Under the pieces are notes generated by a model that ran no database searches, was not told where the DNA came from, and worked only from the letters and a program-made list of their open reading frames with translations. DNA of 64,000 nucleotides, taken from assembly GCF_030538495.1 (NCBI RefSeq), contig NZ_JAUNTW010000007.1:100583-164582 (forward strand), read 5' to 3'. Position numbers and translations under genes: made by a program. Below are positions 58,048 through 64,000 of the stretch, piece by piece. Each line of letters starts with the position of its first letter. The first letter of the stretch is position 1. This stretch comes from Paracoccus sp. (in: a-proteobacteria) (GTDB lineage: Bacteria > Pseudomonadota > Alphaproteobacteria > Rhodobacterales > Rhodobacteraceae).

Positions 58048-59394
58048 TCAGCCCAGATGCTGCTTCAACCAGCGTTCCAGCCAGTGAATCGAGTAATTTC
58101 CTGAATGAATATCAGGGTCTTGCAGCAGGCCACGGAACAGCGGGATCGTCGTGTCTACGCCGTCCACGATCAATTCGTCCAGACAGCGTGCCAGCCGGGC
58201 GATAGCCTCGTGCCGGTCGCGACCGTGAACAATCAGTTTGCCGATCAGGCTGTCATAATAGGGCGGGATCGAATAACCGTCATACAGCGCCGAATCCATC
58301 CGCACCCCCAGCCCGCCGGGCGCATGAAATTGCGTGATCCGACCGGGGCAGGGCGAGAAATTCGGCAGCTTTTCGGCGTTGATCCGCACCTCGATCGCGT
58401 GGCCATTGGGCGTCAGATCGGCCTGCTGGAATTCCATATCGTGACCGGCGGCAACCAGAATTTGCTGGCGCACCAGATCGACGCCGTAAATCGCCTCGGT
58501 CACCGGGTGTTCCACCTGAAGGCGGGTGTTCATTTCGATGAAATAAAATTCACCGTCTTCATACAGGAATTCAATCGTGCCAGCACCGGCATATTCGATG
58601 CGGGCCACGGCGTCGGCGCAGATTTGTCCGATGCGCGCGCGTTCGTCGGCGGTGATGCAGGGGCCGGGCGCCTCTTCAAACACCTTTTGGTGGCGGCGTT
58701 GCAGCGAACAATCGCGTTCGCCCAAATGCACCGCGCGACCTTTGCCGTCACCGAACACCTGAATTTCGATATGGCGCGGTTTTTGCAGGTATTTTTCGAT
58801 GTAAACATCGGGATTGCCAAAGGCGGCTTTCGCTTCGGACCGGGCGGTGCGGAAGGCGATTTCCATCTCGGCGGCGTTCTGCGCCACCTTCATGCCGCGT
58901 CCGCCGCCGCCGGCCGTCGCCTTTACGATCACCGGATAGCCGATTTCGTCGCCAATCCGCAGCGCCGATTCCACGTCATCAACACCGCCGTCGCTGCCCG
59001 GAACGCAAGGCACACCAAGCGCCTTCATCGTATCCTTGGCGGTGATTTTATCGCCCATGATGCGGATATGTTCCGCACGCGGGCCGATAAAGGTGATGTC
59101 GTGATCTTCGAGCATCTGAACAAAGCCCGCGTTTTCCGACAGAAAACCATAGCCCGGATGCACCGCCTGCGCGCCGGTGATTTCACAGGCAGAGATCAGC
59201 GCGGGCATCGACAGATAGCTTTGCGCGGATGAGGGCGGGCCGATGCAGACCGATTCATCGGCCATAAAGACATGCATCGCGTTCGCATCCGCCGTCGAAT
59301 GGACCGCGACGGTTTGGATGCCCATTTCACGACAGGCGCGGATCACGCGCAGGGCAATCTCACCCCGGTTGGCGATCAGGATTTTGTCAAACAT
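58048..59394 (-). CDS. accC: Biotin carboxylase, acetyl-CoA carboxylase subunit
   Basis: 448 residues. ATP-grasp enzyme that carboxylates biotin on AccB. N-terminal domain MFDKILIANRGEIALRVIRA, glycine-rich loop GGGGRGMK, catalytic EMNTRLQVEHPVTE and the carboxylase end GKLIVHGRDRHEAIARLARC. Seven bases below accB. Confidence 0.97.
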   Translation of the reverse strand: MFDKILIANRGEIALRVIRACREMGIQTVAVHSTADANAMHVFMADESVCIGPPSSAQSYLSMPALISACEITGAQAVHPGYGFLSENAGFVQMLEDHDITFIGPRAEHIRIMGDKITAKDTMKALGVPCVPGSDGGVDDVESALRIGDEIGYPVIVKATAGGGGRGMKVAQNAAEMEIAFRTARSEAKAAFGNPDVYIEKYLQKPRHIEIQVFGDGKGRAVHLGERDCSLQRRHQKVFEEAPGPCITADERARIGQICADAVARIEYAGAGTIEFLYEDGEFYFIEMNTRLQVEHPVTEAIYGVDLVRQQILVAAGHDMEFQQADLTPNGHAIEVRINAEKLPNFSPCPGRITQFHAPGGLGVRMDSALYDGYSIPPYYDSLIGKLIVHGRDRHEAIARLARCLDELIVDGVDTTIPLFRGLLQDPDIHSGNYSIHWLERWLKQHLG

Positions 59395-59401
59395 TGCCGC
59401 C

Positions 59402-59917
59402 TCACTCGACGACCATCAGGGGGGCGCCAAATTCGACCGGGCTGCCGTCATCGACCAGAATCCGTTTCACCGTCCCGGCGCGGGGGGCGGGGATGTGGTT
59501 CATGGTCTTCATCGCCTCGACGATCATCAGGGTGTCGCCTTCGGCAACCGATTGACCAATCTGGACAAACGGCGCGGCACCGGGTTCGGGCGACAGATAG
59601 GCCGTACCAACCATGGGCGAGGTCACGGCACCCGGCAGGCTGGCCGGATCATCATTCACGGGCGCAGCAGCCGGGGCCTGTTGCGGGGCGTGCGGCGCGG
59701 CTGCGGGCGCGGGTGCAAAGGCGGGGGCCGCTGCCGGTGCGGCGTAAACGGTTTGTTTACCCTGTTTCGCCAGGCTGACGGTCAGGCGGTCATATTCGCC
59801 ATATTCACGTTTGACCGAAATTTCGTTCAGGTCACTGTCATTCAGCAGTTCGGCCAGCGACCGGATGAAAGCCACGTCGCCTTCGTGATGTTTGCCGTTG
59901 TTCGAATCCTTGCTCAT
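59402..59917 (-). CDS. accB: Biotin carboxyl carrier protein of acetyl-CoA carboxylase
   Basis: 171 residues from ATG 59917 (an in-frame ATG lies five codons upstream). A short N-terminal domain ([19 protein letters not shown]), a long alanine/proline linker (about 60-95), then the biotinyl domain with biotinylation lysine in [11 protein letters not shown]. First gene of the accB-accC-aat unit. Confidence 0.96.
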   Translation of the reverse strand: MSKDSNNGKHHEGDVAFIRSLAELLNDSDLNEISVKREYGEYDRLTVSLAKQGKQTVYAAPAAAPAFAPAPAAAPHAPQQAPAAAPVNDDPASLPGAVTSPMVGTAYLSPEPGAAPFVQIGQSVAEGDTLMIVEAMKTMNHIPAPRAGTVKRILVDDGSPVEFGAPLMVVE

Positions 59918-60009
59918 GCCGTCCTCTGCCACATAACGTCCGGCGGTTTTGCCGGTGATTGCTGCGCTATTACCGTTTTGACGGTGGAATTAAAAGGCTT
60001 TGCCGCATT

Positions 60010-60323
60010 TTACGCGGGCTTTCGCGCGGCCTTTTCTGCGATTCCCGAAATTCCTTCCCGTTGCGCCAGTTCCGCCTGCACATCGTCCAGCGTCACATCG
60101 CGCGCGGCCAGCATGACCAACAGGTGAAAGATCACATCCGCAGCCTCCGCCGTCAGGCGATCGGGGTCGCCGCGCACCGCCTCGATCACGGCTTCGATGG
60201 CCTCTTCCCCGAATTTTTCAGCGCATTTTTCCGGGCCTTTGGCAAGCAATTTGGCGGTCCAACTGCTGTCGGGATCGGCGGATTTGCGCGCCTGAATGGT
60301 CGCGGCAAGGCGTTCAATCGGGG

Positions 60324-60327
<4 letters not shown>
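60010..60327 (-). CDS. hisE: Phosphoribosyl-ATP pyrophosphatase
   Basis: 105 residues, second step of histidine synthesis, all-helical MazG-like fold. Motifs: [20 protein letters not shown], then [11 protein letters not shown] with the metal-binding acidic residues, and [13 protein letters not shown]. Overlaps the hisF stop by four bases. Confidence 0.95.
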
Positions 60328-61085
<758 letters not shown>

Positions 61086-61184
61086 CCGCGCCGCCTTCAT
61101 AACTATCGTCGGAACATAGTCCCATAGCCGCTTGCCCGCCAGAGGTCTTGACGCCAAACTGCCCCCAATTCTACCGAGGATTTA

Positions 61185-61631
61185 ATGAAAATCTGGTTAA
61201 AATCTGTCGCATTTTTTCTGCTCGCCCCGCCGGTTGCTGGGGATGATCTGCGCCTGATCGCGTCGAACGCGGATGTCCGGCGGACGGTCGCGCGGTTGGT
61301 TGATGCCATCGGCGCATCAGGATCAACCGTTTTTTCCATCGTGGATCATGGGGTTGGCGCGATTCGTGTCACGCGCGACATTGGCGAATCGCAGCTGGTG
61401 ATCTTTGGTCATCCCGAACATTTCACGCCCATTATCGAACGAAACCGTCTGGCGGGGCTGTTCCTGCCCCTGCGTATTCTGGTGTTCGAGGATGAAAACC
61501 GTGATGTTTGGATCGCCTATCAGGACATTCCCAAGCGCCTGATTAGGCTAGAAAATATCGAAATAGACGGCGATATTCGCGCCATGTCAGCGGCGCTGAA
61601 AGATCTCAGCGCCGCCGCAGCGGGTCGTTAA
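61185..61631 (+). CDS. DUF302 exported protein
   Basis: 148 residues with a short signal peptide ending about PVAG (residue 19). DUF302 core: [28 protein letters not shown] and [23 protein letters not shown]302 proteins are small periplasmic or cytosolic proteins without a proven activity. It lies antiparallel between hisA and hisF and overlaps the hisA stop by four bases. Confidence 0.85.
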   Translation: MKIWLKSVAFFLLAPPVAGDDLRLIASNADVRRTVARLVDAIGASGSTVFSIVDHGVGAIRVTRDIGESQLVIFGHPEHFTPIIERNRLAGLFLPLRILVFEDENRDVWIAYQDIPKRLIRLENIEIDGDIRAMSAALKDLSAAAAGR

Positions 61632-62344
61632 TTCAGCGCGGCCAAGGCGTCCGACAGGTTCAGCGCGCCGTCATACAGCGCGCGGCCCGAAATCGCGCCC
61701 TCGATCACGCCGGTGTCGTGCAGGGCGATCAGATCGGCCATGGACGACACGCCGCCCGATGCGATGACCGGAATCGCGACCGCTCGGGCCAGTGCCGCCG
61801 TCGCGTCAATGTTCGGGCCACCCATAGCGCCGTCGCGGTCAATGTCGGTATAGATGATGGCCGCCACGCCCGCATCTTGGAATTGTTGCGCCAGATCAAC
61901 GGCTTGGATGTCGGTTTCGGTCGCCCAGCCGCGCGTCGCCACGCGTCCGTTGCGGGCGTCAATGCCCACGGCGATCTGCCCCGGAAAGGCCGCGGCGGCC
62001 TGCCGGACCAGATCGGGGTCTTCGACCGCGACGGTTCCCAGAATCACCCGGCGCAGACCGGCGGTTAACCATCCTTCGATCGTGGCCATGTCGCGGATGC
62101 CGCCGCCCAGCTGCGCGGGAATATCGGTGGCGTCAAGAATGGCGCGCACGGCGTCGCCATTTACCGGCTGACCGGCAAAAGCGCCATTCAAATCAACCAG
62201 ATGCAGCCATTCCGCCCCGGCATCCTGAAACGCGCGGGCCTGCGCCGCCGGATCCGTGCCAAACACCGTCGCCGCGTCCATATCCCCGCGCAACAAACGC
62301 ACGCAATTTCCGTCCTTTAGGTCAATGGCGGGATAGAGGATCAT
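61628..62344 (-). CDS. hisA: Phosphoribosylformimino-5-aminoimidazole carboxamide ribotide isomerase
   Basis: 238 residues from ATG 62344, behind a CGGAG site. TIM barrel of histidine synthesis: [12 protein letters not shown] with catalytic D8, [14 protein letters not shown] with the second aspartate, and phosphate loops QLGGGIRD and IASGGVSS. In relatives it is followed directly by hisF; here an antiparallel DUF302 gene intervenes. Confidence 0.95.
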   Translation of the reverse strand: MILYPAIDLKDGNCVRLLRGDMDAATVFGTDPAAQARAFQDAGAEWLHLVDLNGAFAGQPVNGDAVRAILDATDIPAQLGGGIRDMATIEGWLTAGLRRVILGTVAVEDPDLVRQAAAAFPGQIAVGIDARNGRVATRGWATETDIQAVDLAQQFQDAGVAAIIYTDIDRDGAMGGPNIDATAALARAVAIPVIASGGVSSMADLIALHDTGVIEGAISGRALYDGALNLSDALAALN

Positions 62345-62437
62345 GGCGAACTCCGTCAAATTTTAATTATCCTGTCTTTGACACGTGGCAGGGCGTGGCG
62401 TAAAGCTGTTTTCAGACGGGGTAAAAGGGGAACGGCG

Positions 62438-62821
62438 ATGCGTTTCTTACTGGCATGTGTGGCGATGTTATGGGCGGGGATCGCGGCGGCCGATCCGATT
62501 GCCGGGGTGTGGCAGACCGCGCCCGAAGCCGATGGCGGCTTCGCGCATGTGACGATTGCGCCTTGCGGGGCTGCGTTTTGCGGCACGATCACGCGCACCT
62601 ATGTGGACGGGAAAAACACGCCGACGGAATATGTCGGGGCGCGCGTGGTGATGGATATGGTGCCTCAGGCTGGGGGCGATTATCGGGGGCGTTTGTTGCG
62701 CCCGACCAACAACCGGCAATATACGGGCAAGGCGTCGGTGCAGGGCGACCGGCTGAGGGTGTCGGGCTGCGTCGCCGGCGGGTTGATTTGCGACGGGGAA
62801 ACCTGGGTGCGGGTGCGCTGA
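62438..62821 (+). CDS. DUF2147 exported protein
   Basis: 127 residues with a signal peptide ending AAA (about residue 18). DUF2147 beta-barrel-like core: DPIAGVWQTAPEADGGFAHV, APCGAAFCGTITRTY, YRGRLLRPTNNRQYTGKASV and RLRVSGCVAGGLIC. Four cysteines may form disulfides. Periplasmic, function unknown. Convergent with the TSUP gene. Confidence 0.88.
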   Translation: MRFLLACVAMLWAGIAAADPIAGVWQTAPEADGGFAHVTIAPCGAAFCGTITRTYVDGKNTPTEYVGARVVMDMVPQAGGDYRGRLLRPTNNRQYTGKASVQGDRLRVSGCVAGGLICDGETWVRVR

Positions 62822-62825
62822 CGGC

Positions 62826-63635
62826 CTATCCCATCAGCGCCTTGCGCAGCATGTTCAGCCCGACCAGTAACAGGAAAAACGCGAAGTAACGCTTTAGCCG
62901 CTTGGGATCGGTGCGATGCGCCAGATCCGCGCCAATCGGTGCGGTCATCATCGTCATCGCAATCGTCAGCGCAAAGGCCGGCAGGTTCACCGAACCCACC
63001 GTCAGCGGCGGCGGATTGGGAACCGGCATCAACAGAAAGGCCAGAACCGACGGCACCGCGATCAGCACTCCGAACCCCGCCGCCGTGGCGACCGCGCGGT
63101 GAATGGCCCGCCCGTGCAGCGTCATCAGCGGCACCCCGATGCTGCCGCCGCCGATCCCCAGCAGGACCGATATAAACCCGGTAAAGGGCGCAAAAATCCA
63201 ACGACGCCAGCCGGTTGGCATGTCGTCTGCCAGTCGCCAATGCACGCGGGACACCATCATATAAACGGCAATCACCGCGACCATGACGCCGAAAATGATT
63301 TGCAGCGTTTCGGTCCGCAGCGCGCCCACCGTTTGCGACCCGATCAGCGCGCCAACGGCAATTCCCGGCGCCCAGCCGCGCAGCACGTCCCAATCGACCG
63401 CGCCTTTGCGATGATGGGCCATCACTGACCGGGCCGAGGTCACAATAATCGTCGCCAGCGATGTGGCCAAACACAGTTGCATCACCCCCGGCCCGCCAAA
63501 GCCCGCCGCGCTGAACACATAGAAATAGGCCGGGACCAGCACGATGCCGCCGCCGACGCCCAACAGCCCGGCCAATACGCCCGCAACCGCCCCCGTCGCG
63601 GCCAGTGCAAGGGCGGGGATGATCAGGTCAATCAT
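62826..63635 (-). CDS. TSUP family transporter (TauE/SafE-like)
   Basis: 269 residues from ATG 63635. Inner-membrane protein of about eight helices. Family signatures: GVLAGLLGVGGGIVLVPAY at the N-terminal repeat and GFISVLLGIGGGSIGVPL at the second repeat. TSUP proteins export sulfite, sulfoacetate or other organic anions; the substrate here is unknown. The start overlaps the end of dusA by eight bases. Confidence 0.9.
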   Translation of the reverse strand: MIDLIIPALALAATGAVAGVLAGLLGVGGGIVLVPAYFYVFSAAGFGGPGVMQLCLATSLATIIVTSARSVMAHHRKGAVDWDVLRGWAPGIAVGALIGSQTVGALRTETLQIIFGVMVAVIAVYMMVSRVHWRLADDMPTGWRRWIFAPFTGFISVLLGIGGGSIGVPLMTLHGRAIHRAVATAAGFGVLIAVPSVLAFLLMPVPNPPPLTVGSVNLPAFALTIAMTMMTAPIGADLAHRTDPKRLKRYFAFFLLLVGLNMLRKALMG

Positions 63636-64000
63636 GATGGGCCTCGGATTGTTGGGTGAGGGATTGGGTAACGGTGGACAGGGCGGTGTCGTAAATTTCA
63701 ATCCCGCCCTTTGATGCGCCTTCGGACAGGGTGCGTTTCCAGCCGCGCGCACCGGGCAGGCCGTGGAACAGCCCCAGCATATGTCGCGTGAATTGGTGCA
63801 GCCGCCCGCCTGCCGCCAGATGATCCGCAATCAAAGGCCGCATCGCATGGGCGACCTCAACCGGATGATCAAAGGGCGGAGTGTCCTGCCACAGCGTATC
63901 CGCCGCGCCCAGCACCTGCCACGGCTGATGATAGGCCGCGCGCCCGACCATCACCCCGTTCATCACCGCCAGATGGTCGCGCACCTGCGCCAGATCGGTG
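63628..64000 (-). CDS. dusA: tRNA-dihydrouridine synthase DusA, C-terminal part
   Basis: The window end cuts the gene; 124 C-terminal codons are visible. HLAVMNGVMVGRAAYHQPWQ is the end of the FMN barrel (phosphate loop) as in DusA, followed by the helical tRNA-binding domain (RPLIADHLAAGGRLHQFTRH, MLGLFHGLPGARGWKR). Makes dihydrouridine 20/20a. The N-terminus lies beyond position 64000. Confidence 0.88.
   Translation of the reverse strand, partial: TDLAQVRDHLAVMNGVMVGRAAYHQPWQVLGAADTLWQDTPPFDHPVEVAHAMRPLIADHLAAGGRLHQFTRHMLGLFHGLPGARGWKRTLSEGASKGGIEIYDTALSTVTQSLTQQSEAHHD

Noticed and set aside
61182..61200. TTAA pair at the DUF302 start as a CtrA box
   Set aside because: The two TTAA words are 11 bases apart, not 7, and the second lies within the coding sequence.

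Overview
The window is chromosomal DNA from an alphaproteobacterium of the Rhodobacterales (Rhodobacter/Roseobacter relatives). The grounds are high GC, a complete Rhodobacter capsulatus-type gene transfer agent (RcGTA) cluster, the sciP-ctrA cell-cycle pair, trmFO, an NDUFA12-type complex I gene, a Mur/Fur-type regulator beside an Mn transporter, and an intergenic repeat typical of this family. The genus cannot be named from the sequence.

Layout. 1-2.35 kb: fsa, a DUF484 gene and xerC. 2.4-17.3 kb: the GTA cluster, all on the + strand: TerS, TerL, portal, g3.5, prohead protease, capsid, connector and tail genes, tape measure, distal tail, hub, NlpC/P60 peptidase, the large host-interaction protein, and a DUF2793 tail-fibre-like gene. 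All frames are intact and no integrase, replication or lysis gene lies within it. A perfect CtrA box, a sigma70-like promoter and a terminator-like hairpin precede the first gene. 17.4-26.2 kb: housekeeping genes (cysE, pyrD, DUF952, a secreted 5'-nucleotidase, aroA, a PaiB-like gene, class II DAHP synthase) and an unusual radical SAM protein. 26.2-30.6 kb: a Fur/Mur-type regulator divergent from an mntABCD-type ABC transporter, with a 7-1-7 operator between them.

30.7-35.4 kb: an accessory stretch between tRNA-Glu and tRNA-Ser. It holds a start-less open frame, a Lon-like AAA ATPase without protease coupled to a small CxxC ORF, a GSCFA protein, an SGNH-like protein of visibly lower GC, and a decayed lectin-like gene.

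35.4-64 kb: core genes. These are a lipoprotein, sufE, mnmA, sciP, ctrA, ligA, recG, a 31-codon membrane-peptide gene behind a consensus alphaproteobacterial LexA box, a SufU-like scaffold, hisI, gluQRS, trmFO, rplY, lldD, a small lipoprotein, a TetR regulator, dnaG, rpoD, rmuC, nrdR, ribD, an NDUFA12-like gene, DUF2155, aat, accC, accB, hisE, hisF, DUF302, hisA, DUF2147, a TSUP permease and the C-terminal part of dusA.

How it fits together. CtrA and SciP are known regulators of GTA expression in this order. Here both genes lie in the same window as the GTA cluster, and CtrA-type boxes occur before sciP, ctrA and the GTA cluster itself. recG, ligA, rmuC and the putative LexA-controlled membrane peptide form a loose DNA-damage neighbourhood. 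A dense run of GANTC (CcrM) sites precedes rpoD. The most novel-looking items are the SOS-type 31-residue peptide, the CtrA box with leader hairpin on the GTA, the AAA/CxxC pair, and the radical SAM protein with an N-terminal SPASM-like module.
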